A stretch of DNA of 64,000 nucleotides from Haloarcula rara (GTDB lineage Archaea; Halobacteriota; Halobacteria; Halobacteriales; Haloarculaceae), in NCBI RefSeq assembly GCF_029338235.1, contig NZ_CP119786.1:1-64000 (forward strand), written 5' to 3'. The translations under genes and the position numbers were made by a program. This document shows, piece after piece, positions 16,974 through 24,573 of this stretch (its first letter is position 1; every line of letters begins with the position of its first letter). Below the pieces are notes generated by a model. The model ran no database searches and was not told the DNA's origin. It saw only the letters and a list, made by a program, of their open reading frames with translations.

Positions 16974-18854
16974 TCAGGGTAGCGGGTCGGGGTCGGTGAC
17001 GACCTCGTCGCCGTTCCACCGTTTGACCGCTGGTCCGCTCTGTGGATAGGCACCGATAATCCACCCTCTGGTGGGGTTGATGACTACTTTCATCTGTGTG
17101 ATGCCGTAGTCGAATCCGTCCGCTGTCGGGTCGTAGGTAATCTCCTCGGATATCTCCGAGATGACGTTGTACGGATACGCACGCTCCGATGGATACCGTG
17201 AACGCCGGTACTGCTCGAACTCGGACTGTATCGCGGCGCCGATGAGTAGACTGACTTCCGTTTCGGACATCCGGTTCGGGAGTGACACGGACGGTCTGCA
17301 CTCGCCGGCGGGTATCGTCGCTCCCGTCGGGAAGAAACTCGATATCCGGTCGCGACCGCGCGTCCCGGTCACGTACCGCTCCCTGATGTACGCGTACCGG
17401 TTCTCGACCATCAGATAGAAGTATCTATCCGCGGCAACCACTTCGAGGGCCACGTCCTCGGGGTCGACCGTATCGGGGAACGCCCTTATAAATCTGACTG
17501 CGTCATCTACGTTAGAGGCTTTATCCAGTACGTACGCACCGTATTTGGTGCGTCTCACCGCTGACCTGAGCTGTTGCTCGGGTAGGTTGTCCAGGATGCC
17601 CGCCTCGTCGAGGACCTTTATCAACCACCTGTGCTTGTCCGGGTTCCGTCTGAGGAAATTTCGGATTTTACTGACCGCTCTGGACGCGTCGCCGGGACCC
17701 GGAACGATCCCGGCAGCGGAGAGCGCGACTCCGATTGGGTTCCCTTGCCTGATGTTTGCGGCCAGGTCCCGAAGGTCGGCGCCTGTTCCGAGGTAGGGAA
17801 TTGACGCGCCCAATATATGTCCCGCGACGTACGGCGGTGTATCGCTGTAGGGTGATTCCCAGATACCGCCGTCGGCTCCGGTGTCACCCCGGATGACGCC
17901 GTCCCGAAACGCGGCGGCGCGTTCACTGTCAGAGAGGCGGTTGGGTTCGTACGGCTCGAGCGGGTCGAAATCCTCGTGGTCGGCGAATTCGTCACCGTCG
18001 GTGTTCGATGCCAGGGGATCGACACCCAGCGCACGCTCGGTGTAATCGCTCAGCCCGGAGCCGGAGCTGTCCAGTAGGGTCGGGTCACTGTTCATCAGAT
18101 AGTACTGGGCATCGTTGTCAGGGTGCGTGACAAACTGGTCGACGAGTATCTCCTCACCGTCTTCGAGTCCGTCGCCGTCAGTGTCGGGGTCGAGCGGGTC
18201 CGTTTCGACGGTCCGCCCATTCCCGAGTGGGATGCCGTTGAGTTCGATCGAATCAGGAAGCCCATCACCATCAGTGTCGGAGTAATTCTCGACGACGGTT
18301 CCGACCTCGACGCTGTCGATTTTCAGTGTCGTGCCGCCCCCGGCGCCGAACGAACACGCAGTCCCATCGTTGAAAAAGACAGGACGGGGTTTCACCTCGA
18401 AGACGACGGTGACCACACCATCGACCGACGCCTCTGCTGTGACCGACCCGCTCGCTTCTCCCGTGGCCTCGGGTTCGAACCCCGTCCCAGTTGTCGAGTC
18501 GCGAACGATATCCCGATTAGCTTCGTCCCCGTCTTCGAGGATGTAAACGTCAGTGTGGTGCACGTTGTCCTCCTGACCGAACGGGACACGCTCGAAGTCG
18601 AATCGGACGTGGACATCGCCGGTGAACTCGCCTATCGTCTGAAATGCGACGGCCTGGTAACAGCCGTGGGCCTCCAGCTGTAACTGCTGGTTCGCAACCG
18701 AGACGTCTCCGTAGTGGTTGATGGGGTCGAACACGCCATGGCGTGGTCCAACCTCTCCCTGGTTCGGGTCCCAGGCACCAAGTTCGTTGTCAAAGAAGTT
18801 ATCTCTGAGAAACGGTACCTCGACAGCGTCTGGCGTCTGGTCGTTGCAAGGCAT
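16974..18854 (-). CDS. Thrombospondin type 3 repeat protein with polymorphic-toxin-like C-terminal half
   Basis: 626 residues. Residues 1-185 look like a beta-rich, lectin-like domain. Calcium-binding TSP3-type repeats follow at 192-203 (DTDGDGLPD), 219-235 (DPDTDGDGLEDGEE) and about 283-297 (NTDGDEFADHEDFDP). Residues 340-395 (AGHILGASIPYLGTGADLRD, then GIVPGPGDASRAV) resemble the glycine-rich linker found before C-terminal toxin domains. Residues 470-620 end in TQMKVVINPTRGWIIGAYP, a strand-turn-strand finish typical of small nuclease toxins. No signal peptide is visible. The start overlaps the upstream stop as TGATG. The toxin reading is inference, and no nuclease family is assigned. Confidence 0.7.
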   Translation of the reverse strand: MPCNDQTPDAVEVPFLRDNFFDNELGAWDPNQGEVGPRHGVFDPINHYGDVSVANQQLQLEAHGCYQAVAFQTIGEFTGDVHVRFDFERVPFGQEDNVHHTDVYILEDGDEANRDIVRDSTTGTGFEPEATGEASGSVTAEASVDGVVTVVFEVKPRPVFFNDGTACSFGAGGGTTLKIDSVEVGTVVENYSDTDGDGLPDSIELNGIPLGNGRTVETDPLDPDTDGDGLEDGEEILVDQFVTHPDNDAQYYLMNSDPTLLDSSGSGLSDYTERALGVDPLASNTDGDEFADHEDFDPLEPYEPNRLSDSERAAAFRDGVIRGDTGADGGIWESPYSDTPPYVAGHILGASIPYLGTGADLRDLAANIRQGNPIGVALSAAGIVPGPGDASRAVSKIRNFLRRNPDKHRWLIKVLDEAGILDNLPEQQLRSAVRRTKYGAYVLDKASNVDDAVRFIRAFPDTVDPEDVALEVVAADRYFYLMVENRYAYIRERYVTGTRGRDRISSFFPTGATIPAGECRPSVSLPNRMSETEVSLLIGAAIQSEFEQYRRSRYPSERAYPYNVISEISEEITYDPTADGFDYGITQMKVVINPTRGWIIGAYPQSGPAVKRWNGDEVVTDPDPLP

Positions 18855-19807
18855 CAGTTCTCACCTCTCCGGTAACTGCCTAGCCGACTCGCTTCCGGTG
18901 TCGTCGTCAGTGGCTCTCCGTCCGCATCGAGTGGAATCGGTGCCGTTGAACGCAGCTTTTCCTCCCACTGGTCGGGGTCGAAAACCGCGTACAGGCCACT
19001 GGTTTCGAACTCTGCGCGTACAGTCTCCGCATCCGTATCGACGGTCGAGTCGAGTGCGACGAACGTCTGGTACGCTGGGTCGTACCGATGGATACGCAAC
19101 GATTCCTCCTCGCCGGCGACGTCGGAATTGTCGTAGCCGACTTCGAGTTCGCCCGTCTCGATATCCCGCTCGTTCCAGACGTGGATGATGTCGCTTGCAG
19201 CTGTGGTGTCGATTGCGTCCGTCTCGAACGCTGGCGGTTGCTCTTTCTCGACACCGAGTAGCTGTGGATTGATTCCCTCCCCGGTCACCGAAACCCGGGC
19301 ATCTCCCGAGTCCGATTCGAGGGTGGCCGTGTTCTGCTCGTCCGGTGGATACTCGCGTTCTTCCGGCGGTTCGACACCGAGGTCGTCGTATCGTTCCTCG
19401 ATTTCACTTTCCGGGACAGAAAATGGTTCGAGCCGGATTTCACCCAGTGCATCGGTGTCCGCACCGACTGTGACGACCTCCTCTTCGTACTGTGATGCGA
19501 CGATTCTGATGGACCCACCTGCGGTCGGGGAAGCAATCATAAACGTCCCATCCTCGCCGGCCGACGCGAACGCTGTTCCGTCAGTGGTCTCTGACTCGAC
19601 GACCGCCCACGGGAGCGGGTCACCTGTATCGTCCCCAACTATCTGTCCAGTGACCTCACTATCCTCGGGTGGGTCTGGATCCGAATCAGTTTCGCTCCCG
19701 GCTATCTCCTGGAGTGCCTCGTCGAATTCGTGTCTGACCTGTTCGTTCTCGAAGACCTCCTCCGGTGGTTCCTCCAGCAGTGCAGCCAGCAACTCGGTAT
19801 CGCTCAT
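18854..19807 (-). CDS. Carboxypeptidase-regulatory-like (PEGA/CarboxypepD_reg) domain protein of the island operon
   Basis: 317 residues. The N-terminus is acidic and helical (ELLAALLEEPPEEVFENEQV). Residues about 48-115 (VTGQIVGDDTGDPLPWAVV... to the segment ending LGEIRLEPF) have the pattern of a carboxypeptidase regulatory-like beta-sandwich. The rest is beta-rich, with RIHRYDPAYQTFVALDSTVD and FETSGLYAVFDPDQWEE, as in surface-protein domains that end near a membrane anchor, although no helix follows here. No signal peptide. It overlaps both neighbours (ATGA upstream, TGATG downstream), so it is translated together with the SipW-type protein and the TSP3 protein. Function unknown. Confidence 0.6.
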   Translation of the reverse strand: MSDTELLAALLEEPPEEVFENEQVRHEFDEALQEIAGSETDSDPDPPEDSEVTGQIVGDDTGDPLPWAVVESETTDGTAFASAGEDGTFMIASPTAGGSIRIVASQYEEEVVTVGADTDALGEIRLEPFSVPESEIEERYDDLGVEPPEEREYPPDEQNTATLESDSGDARVSVTGEGINPQLLGVEKEQPPAFETDAIDTTAASDIIHVWNERDIETGELEVGYDNSDVAGEEESLRIHRYDPAYQTFVALDSTVDTDAETVRAEFETSGLYAVFDPDQWEEKLRSTAPIPLDADGEPLTTTPEASRLGSYRRGEN

Positions 19808-20328
19808 CGTGACACCTCCGCGCGAACAGTGACTGTCTCGGAAACCGACGGTGGATCGATAGACCCGTCCGCTGTTGCAGCGATACCGAACACCTGATGG
19901 GAACCGACGGGGACTGAGACTGGCGACGTCGGGTCCCTGTCTTGCGGAATGATTCCGATTGCGAGGTCCGTGTCGGGAAACACAACCGGATCAATCCGCA
20001 GTTCGATATCCTCTGTGCCCTGGTTTCCAACAGTGAACACATCGGTAATGACTGTCGTCGCCTGTGCGTTGAGCCCGCCACCGTCCACGCTCTCGTTGTT
20101 TTCGCTTATGGTCAACTGTAGCTCTCCGTGCTGTGTTTCGGTCGCGTAGTCTCCGTTTCCCGCCGGACCGGAGACCGGAGATAGCCGGACAAATGCCTCC
20201 GCATCACCGGTCACATCGACGACAACGTTCCGGTCCGCTTCGACGCCCGAAAACGCTCCCGTTCCGAGCACGGCAACGCCTGTACTCGCTGTTATCCCCG
20301 TTCCGAGAAGAAATGTTCGTCGTTTCAT
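19804..20328 (-). CDS. SipW-dependent-type signal peptide protein (DUF1102/TasA-like), operon leader
   Basis: 174 residues. It starts MKRRTFLLGTGITASTGVAV then GTGAFSGVEADR, the signal pattern of haloarchaeal SipW-type secreted proteins. The mature part is a beta-rich domain ending TVTVRAEVSR. Members resemble TasA/camelysin-like extracellular proteins. It heads a three-gene operon with the next two genes, and is one of two such proteins in the island (see 20543-21115). A strong Shine-Dalgarno lies upstream. No SipW peptidase gene is in the window. Confidence 0.75.
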   Translation of the reverse strand: MKRRTFLLGTGITASTGVAVLGTGAFSGVEADRNVVVDVTGDAEAFVRLSPVSGPAGNGDYATETQHGELQLTISENNESVDGGGLNAQATTVITDVFTVGNQGTEDIELRIDPVVFPDTDLAIGIIPQDRDPTSPVSVPVGSHQVFGIAATADGSIDPPSVSETVTVRAEVSR

Positions 20329-20330
20329 TG

Positions 20331-20340
20331 GATCACCTCC
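20331..20340 (-). promoter_or_regulatory. Strong Shine-Dalgarno before the SipW-type gene
   Basis: Minus-strand GGAGGTGATC, a full match to the anti-SD end of 16S rRNA, with its GGAGG core 7 bases before the ATG at 20328. This is unusual here, where most first genes look leaderless, and supports both the start and a leadered mRNA. Confidence 0.7.
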
Positions 20341-20542
20341 CAGGCCCAGCGGCAGAATCGAACTGCCGTGTAGACTGATTCAGTCCGGACACCAGTCTGG
20401 GTATCATCAAGCATTGGCTGCACGTTTCTGTGCGACGGTCTCGGCCCCCCTCGGAACGTACCTGCTGCTCACACCATTCGGATAGCCTAACTCGCATGGT
20501 GGCCACGTTCCGGTGGACCGAGAGCCCGCTCATGCTCCAGCC

Positions 20543-21115
20543 CTAGTCCTGGACGTACGCGTTGATCGTCACCGAGCCGTCGAACGATTCGAGGCTGCTG
20601 AGATCGTTCTCCAGCCCCTGGAATCGCACACCAACGCGAGTGAGTGCCTTACCCGGTGACACACGAGGGAGGCCTCCGGTCTCCCCACCGACCGATTCCT
20701 GGTTCAGTGAGAGGCCGCCTGACGGGACGATGTCGTCCTCGGCTGCGTAGAAACTCATCCCGTCCGGGGTGTCCGTAATGCCGACAACGACCTCCTGGGT
20801 GCCCTGGTTTCGGATTTCGAAGAGGTCGTCGATGACAGTGTCTGCGTTCCGGTTCAGTCCCTGTCCGCCTGCTTCCGTCTCGGTAAAATCGAGACTGAGT
20901 GTTCCGGTCGTCTCATCTACCTCGACGTATTCCTCACTGTTTGGGGTCTCCTTCGGGACGAGAGCGAGTAACGCATCTGTGTCGTCAGCGACAGAAACGT
21001 CCAGAGTACGTTTCGCCTCGACACTGGTGAACGCGCCTGTCCCGATAGCTGCCGTACCGGCGGCGGTGAACGCTCCGGTTCCGATGATGAACTTGCGTCG
21101 GTTCATGTCTCTCAC
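20543..21115 (-). CDS. SipW-dependent-type signal peptide protein (DUF1102/TasA-like), second copy
   Basis: 190 residues, a paralogue of the 19804-20328 product. Signal region: MNRRKFIIGTGAFTAAGTAA followed by GTGAFTSVEAKRTLDVSVADD. The mature part shares GQGLNRNADTVIDDLFEIRNQGTQEV with the paralogue's GGLNAQATTVITDVFTVGNQGTEDI, and it also ends in a strand (GSVTINAYVQD). It lies 214 bp upstream of the three-gene operon on the same strand, so it may be a separate unit. Probably secreted and possibly fibre-forming by analogy with TasA; this is inference. Confidence 0.75.
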   Translation of the reverse strand: MRDMNRRKFIIGTGAFTAAGTAAIGTGAFTSVEAKRTLDVSVADDTDALLALVPKETPNSEEYVEVDETTGTLSLDFTETEAGGQGLNRNADTVIDDLFEIRNQGTQEVVVGITDTPDGMSFYAAEDDIVPSGGLSLNQESVGGETGGLPRVSPGKALTRVGVRFQGLENDLSSLESFDGSVTINAYVQD

Positions 21116-21799
21116 TTCAGTTTGCTCGTTCGCACGTGCCCAGGTGGGACGCGCTTGGTTCCGGTATAGATTTTATTAGTATTGTAAATTCCTATTCGAA
21201 AGGAAGTCTATCTCCGTTTGAACGGTTTTATGCTACGCCAGAGAGTGCTTCAAAGACATATTGAAGAGCGATGTCCGCGATAGTAGCTCCGCGACGGTGG
21301 GACGAAATTGTCACCACGGACCGGATTTCGGTACAACCAGAGCGTGTTCTCGGTCAACGAACACACTCAGCACTGATTCCCGGTCAGCTATCGATGCCAT
21401 CCAGTTACCGTCGTGTTCCGGCTCGGTCGTGCGGCGACAGCCCGGTTTCCGGAACGGGAACTGCTGATCGCCGTGCAACGTTACACGGGTTGCAAGGGGG
21501 AGACGGGGGTTCCGCTGAAAACAGGCGCTAAGCACCTCTGGAGGGTTCGTTCGAATCTTTGCCTCGTGGTCTCGATTTCCGGGTGGCCCCGAGTCAGCGC
21601 CTGCACTGACTGTAGACGCCGCTATCGCCCTCCCAAGCCCACGCAAAAGACCCGTCGGGACCACGACGACACCGTTCTCCCGTGATGATTTCCCCATACT
21701 GCCCGTCTCACTCTCCTCGCCACTCTGTTTGTCACGAAAACAGAGGTGTGGCTCCCCTCCAGAAGCGGGCTATCTGAGCGGAACGATTGCTATCGGACT
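21116..21799. other. Gene-poor stretch of the accessory island
   Basis: 684 bp with no convincing gene. The longest open frames (minus 21311-21697, plus 21413-21685) lack acidic haloarchaeal composition and any recognisable motif. Sequence just upstream of 21115 is A/T-rich (21170-21200) and likely holds the promoter of the second SipW-type gene. Confidence 0.4.
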
Positions 21800-21997
21800 T
21801 CACGAATCCGTCTTCCGTTCCCCGCTCCGGGCCAGTCGTTTCACGGGGAGTAACGATACTTCGACAAATATATGCAGTGCTGCAAACCCGGCGAGCAGTT
21901 GTAGGTCGGTGTAGATCGTCGTATTCAGAAGTCCGGTAGCCCAGAGCGTATAAAATATCCCGATGGTAACGAGTATCTCCGGTCTTTTCCGGGACAT
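21800..21997 (-). CDS. Small membrane protein, unknown
   Basis: 65 residues from the ATG at 21997. Two hydrophobic helices are visible, ILVTIGIFYTLWATGLL and LLAGFAALHIFVEVSLL, with a basic C-terminal end (KRLARSGERKTDS). An earlier ATG at 22084 would add a non-hydrophobic leader and is less likely. No family recognised. It lies at the edge of the island, before the cbiH promoter. Confidence 0.45.
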   Translation of the reverse strand: MSRKRPEILVTIGIFYTLWATGLLNTTIYTDLQLLAGFAALHIFVEVSLLPVKRLARSGERKTDS

Positions 21998-22189
21998 ATA
22001 TTGAAACAAAATATCCGAAATATAAATTCGTGACGGCGTCTCTTTCTCTCCGATTCGAAGGCAAACTCGACACCCCGTTGCCACGCTGTGCCGATGTCAG
22101 GATAGTCGTTCACGACAGCCCTACGCGTTGAAGCGATTCTGTGACGAGAGTGGCCCCCCAACAGCCCTGACGCACGAAGAAAACCTAGC

Positions 22190-22220
22190 TTGGTGTAATA
22201 CAAACAAAATTGTTTTATGC
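22190..22220 (+). promoter_or_regulatory. cbiH promoter element: TTGG-N6-ACAA-N6-TTGT with TATA box
   Basis: TTGG (22190-22193), then ACAAACAAAATTGT (22200-22213) running into TTTTATGC, the same block and spacing as before cbiT. The TATA centre is about 26 bp before the ATG at 22242, giving a leaderless transcript that starts with a short leader frame. Confidence 0.65.
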
Positions 22221-22241
22221 GAAAGCTCCGTTGTAGACGCT

Positions 22242-22295
22242 ATGTCTCATAGCACTGCCCCTGGACCGCCTGCCGACCTCGGCGGTGACCGATGA
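22242..22295 (+). CDS. 17-codon leader frame upstream of cbiH1
   Basis: ATG at 22242 reads MSHSTAPGPPADLGGDR and stops at 22293-22295, overlapping the cbiH1 start as ATGA. Its ATG lies where a leaderless transcript from the TATA box should begin. It could couple ribosomes onto cbiH1, as its own start has no obvious leaderless position. No homology is recognised, so it may be only a coupling device. Confidence 0.4.
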   Translation: MSHSTAPGPPADLGGDR

Positions 22296-23221
22296 GCAGC
22301 GACCGCCGCAGCGCCGAATCGGCCGTAGACGCGACGGCGACTCCGCCAGACGGCTACGGCACCCTCTACGTCGTCGGCATCGGTCCCGGACTCCCCCACC
22401 ACATGACCCAGCGGGCGAGTGACGTTATCAGGACCGCCGACACGGTCATCGCGTCGAACCTCTATCAGGAGTTCCTCCGAAAAGACGGGACGCTGCCGCC
22501 GGCGTCGTCGGCGCTGGAGGACCGCTCGGACGACGGCGAGGTGGCCGACGAGGCGGGCACCGTCCTGGAGCGTCCCGACGGCTCCCACCAGACTCTGATT
22601 CGCTCGTCGATGGGCAAGCAGGTCGAACTCGCCCGTGAAGCCTTCGAGCGGGTCCGGGCCGGCGAGGACGTGGCCCACGTCTCCGGGGGCGATCCGAACG
22701 TCTACGGGAAATCCGACCTGATGTTCACGATGGCCGAGGCCGACGACGCCGACGACGTGCCCATCGAAATCGTCCCCGGCGTGACGGCCGCCCTCTCCGG
22801 AGCCGCGAATCTCGGCGCGCCGCTGTCGAACGACTTCTGTACCATCTCCCTGTCGGACAAGTGGCGCGGCTGGGACGAGATCGAGGAGAAGCTCCGCGCG
22901 GCGGCTATCTCCGGGTTCGTCGTCGTGCTGTACAATTGCTGGCGGGATTACGAGCAGGCCGTCGAGGTGCTCCGAGAGGAGCGGGCCGACGATGCGCCCG
23001 CCGCGATCGTTAACGACGCCGGCCGCGGCGCAGCCGGACGGAATCTCGACGACGAAACGGAGACCATCACGACGCTCGGCGAACTGCCCAAGCACACCGA
23101 GGAGGTCGGCGGGATGGGGTCGTCCATCGTCGTCGGCACACACGAGACCGAGGTCTGGGGCAACGACTACCGCGACTATCTGGTCACCCCGCGTGGCGGG
23201 CGTGACGTGGAGGACTTCTGA
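22292..23221 (+). CDS. cbiH: Precorrin-3B/cobalt-factor III C17-methyltransferase family protein CbiH, copy 1
   Basis: 309 residues of the tetrapyrrole methylase fold: TLYVVGIGPGLPHHMTQRAS, VAHVSGGDPNVYGKSDLMF, EIVPGVTAALSGAANLGAPL, and FCTISLSDKWRGWDEIEEKLR, which is typical of C17-methyltransferases. There is an acidic insertion of about 35 residues (EDRSDDGEVADEAG). It is followed 3 bp later by a second CbiH. The two copies could divide work between ring contraction and another methylation; this is open. ATG 22292 is coupled to the short leader frame. Confidence 0.85.
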   Translation: MSSDRRSAESAVDATATPPDGYGTLYVVGIGPGLPHHMTQRASDVIRTADTVIASNLYQEFLRKDGTLPPASSALEDRSDDGEVADEAGTVLERPDGSHQTLIRSSMGKQVELAREAFERVRAGEDVAHVSGGDPNVYGKSDLMFTMAEADDADDVPIEIVPGVTAALSGAANLGAPLSNDFCTISLSDKWRGWDEIEEKLRAAAISGFVVVLYNCWRDYEQAVEVLREERADDAPAAIVNDAGRGAAGRNLDDETETITTLGELPKHTEEVGGMGSSIVVGTHETEVWGNDYRDYLVTPRGGRDVEDF

Positions 23222-23224
23222 ACT

Positions 23225-24307
23225 ATGAGCACCGACAACACCGAATCGACTGAATCGAAGTGTGGAGCAAGCGAGGCGCGAAGCGCCTCGGGCGAGACGA
23301 GCGGCGAAGCCGCGAGTCAGGCATCGACGACGGAAACAGACACAGAGGCGAGCACCGACGCGTCCCCGAAGTGCGGCGCGAGCGAGACGGCAGGGAACTC
23401 GACGGAGACGAGCACCGAAAGCTCCTCGAAATGTGGAGCGTCTTCGAGTTCATCCGGTTCCAGCAGCAGTTCCTGCGGAGCCAACAGCTCCGACGAGGAA
23501 GAGGTCGGCGCGACCGTCGACGATTTCGAAGCCGACCCCGGTCGGCTCGTCGCCGTCGGCCTCGGCCCCGGCCAGCCGGAGGGGATGACCGCCAGGGCAC
23601 GGTCGGCGCTGCTGGAAGCCGAACACATCGTCGGCTATACAACCTACGTTGAACTGCTCCCCGACGAGGTCGTCGAGGGGGCCGAGGACATCTACAACAC
23701 GCCGATGTGTGGCGAGGTCTCCCGCACGGAGGAGGCCATCGACCGGGCGCTTGCCGGCAACGACGTCGCCATCATCGGCAGCGGCGACCCGAACGTCTAC
23801 GCGCTGGCCGGGCTCGCCCTCGAAATAATCGAATCGAAGGGCGCGACGGCGTCGATGCTCGACTTCGACGTGGTGCCGGGCGTCCCGGCCGCCCAGTCCT
23901 GTGCCGCACGCGTCGGCGCGCCGCTTGTCAACGACACCGTCTCGATCTCGCTGTCGGACCACCTCACCGATATGCCGACCATCGAGTCACGGCTCCACGC
24001 CGCCGCCAAGGAGGGCTTTACCATCTCCATCTACAACCCGTGGAGCCGCAAGCGCCGCGAGAACTACGAGAAGTGCTGTGAGATACTGCTCGAACACCGC
24101 GACCCCGAGACGCCCGTCGGCGTCGTCCACGCCGCCGGCCGCGAGGACGAACAGGTCGAAATCGTCGAGCTACAGGAGCTCCCGGAACTGGGCGAGACAG
24201 ACCTCGTGGACATGACGACCACCTTGCTGGTCGGCAACGAGGACACCTACGTCTGGGACGACCGGATGGTCACGCCACGTGGGTACGAGACGAAATACGA
24301 TTACTGA
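23225..24307 (+). CDS. cbiH: CbiH copy 2 with Cys/Ser-rich N-terminal extension
   Basis: 360 residues. The C-terminal 265 are a CbiH methyltransferase: LVAVGLGPGQPEGMTARARSA, VAIIGSGDPNVYALAGLA, VVPGVPAAQSCAARVGAPL, and FTISIYNPWSRKRRENYEKCCEILL. The first 95 residues are disordered, rich in Ser, Thr and Glu, and carry four CGA(S/N) motifs (KCGASEAR, KCGASETA, KCGASSSS, SCGANSS). Two GAA-loop palindromes lie in this part of the gene (23272-23290 and 23301-23313). The cysteines could bind cobalt or an Fe-S cluster; this is inference. The adjacent gene is a ferredoxin. Confidence 0.87.
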   Translation: MSTDNTESTESKCGASEARSASGETSGEAASQASTTETDTEASTDASPKCGASETAGNSTETSTESSSKCGASSSSSGSSSSSCGANSSDEEEVGATVDDFEADPGRLVAVGLGPGQPEGMTARARSALLEAEHIVGYTTYVELLPDEVVEGAEDIYNTPMCGEVSRTEEAIDRALAGNDVAIIGSGDPNVYALAGLALEIIESKGATASMLDFDVVPGVPAAQSCAARVGAPLVNDTVSISLSDHLTDMPTIESRLHAAAKEGFTISIYNPWSRKRRENYEKCCEILLEHRDPETPVGVVHAAGREDEQVEIVELQELPELGETDLVDMTTTLLVGNEDTYVWDDRMVTPRGYETKYDY

Positions 24308-24309
24308 CA

Positions 24310-24573
24310 ATGTATACAGTAACTATCGACCGCGATGCCTGCGACGGCGTCTTCGCCTGTCTGGTGCGGGACGACCGCTTCGTGGAAGACGCCGACGGAC
24401 TGGCCGCCATCGAGGTGGACGACGAGCACGCTATCGCGGCGACGTTCGACGACGACCACCGGGGCGACGCCGAGCAGGCGGCCGACGCCTGCCCGCTGGA
24501 CGCCATCACCGTCGAGGACGCCGAGACCGACGCGCCGCCCCAGACGCTCGAACCGACGGAGGCCGGTCGATGA
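24310..24573 (+). CDS. Small ferredoxin in the cobalamin operon
   Basis: 87 residues with the single-cluster pattern RDACDGVFACLVRDDRF then ADACPLDAITV: three or four cysteines suited to one 3Fe-4S or 4Fe-4S cluster. An acidic tail follows. It lies 2 bp after cbiH2 and overlaps the next gene as ATGA. Likely an electron donor for a corrin step, such as the ring contraction or a reduction, since no CbiJ/CobK reductase is encoded here. Partner not shown. Confidence 0.8.
   Translation: MYTVTIDRDACDGVFACLVRDDRFVEDADGLAAIEVDDEHAIAATFDDDHRGDAEQAADACPLDAITVEDAETDAPPQTLEPTEAGR

Noticed and set aside
18465..18500. A GGTTCGAACCCC string resembling a tRNA T-arm
   Set aside because: No acceptor, D or anticodon arms fit around it, and it lies inside the TSP3 protein gene.
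21311..21697. Minus-strand 128-codon frame in the island
   Set aside because: Composition is not acidic, no motif or promoter, and equal-length frames exist on the other strand.
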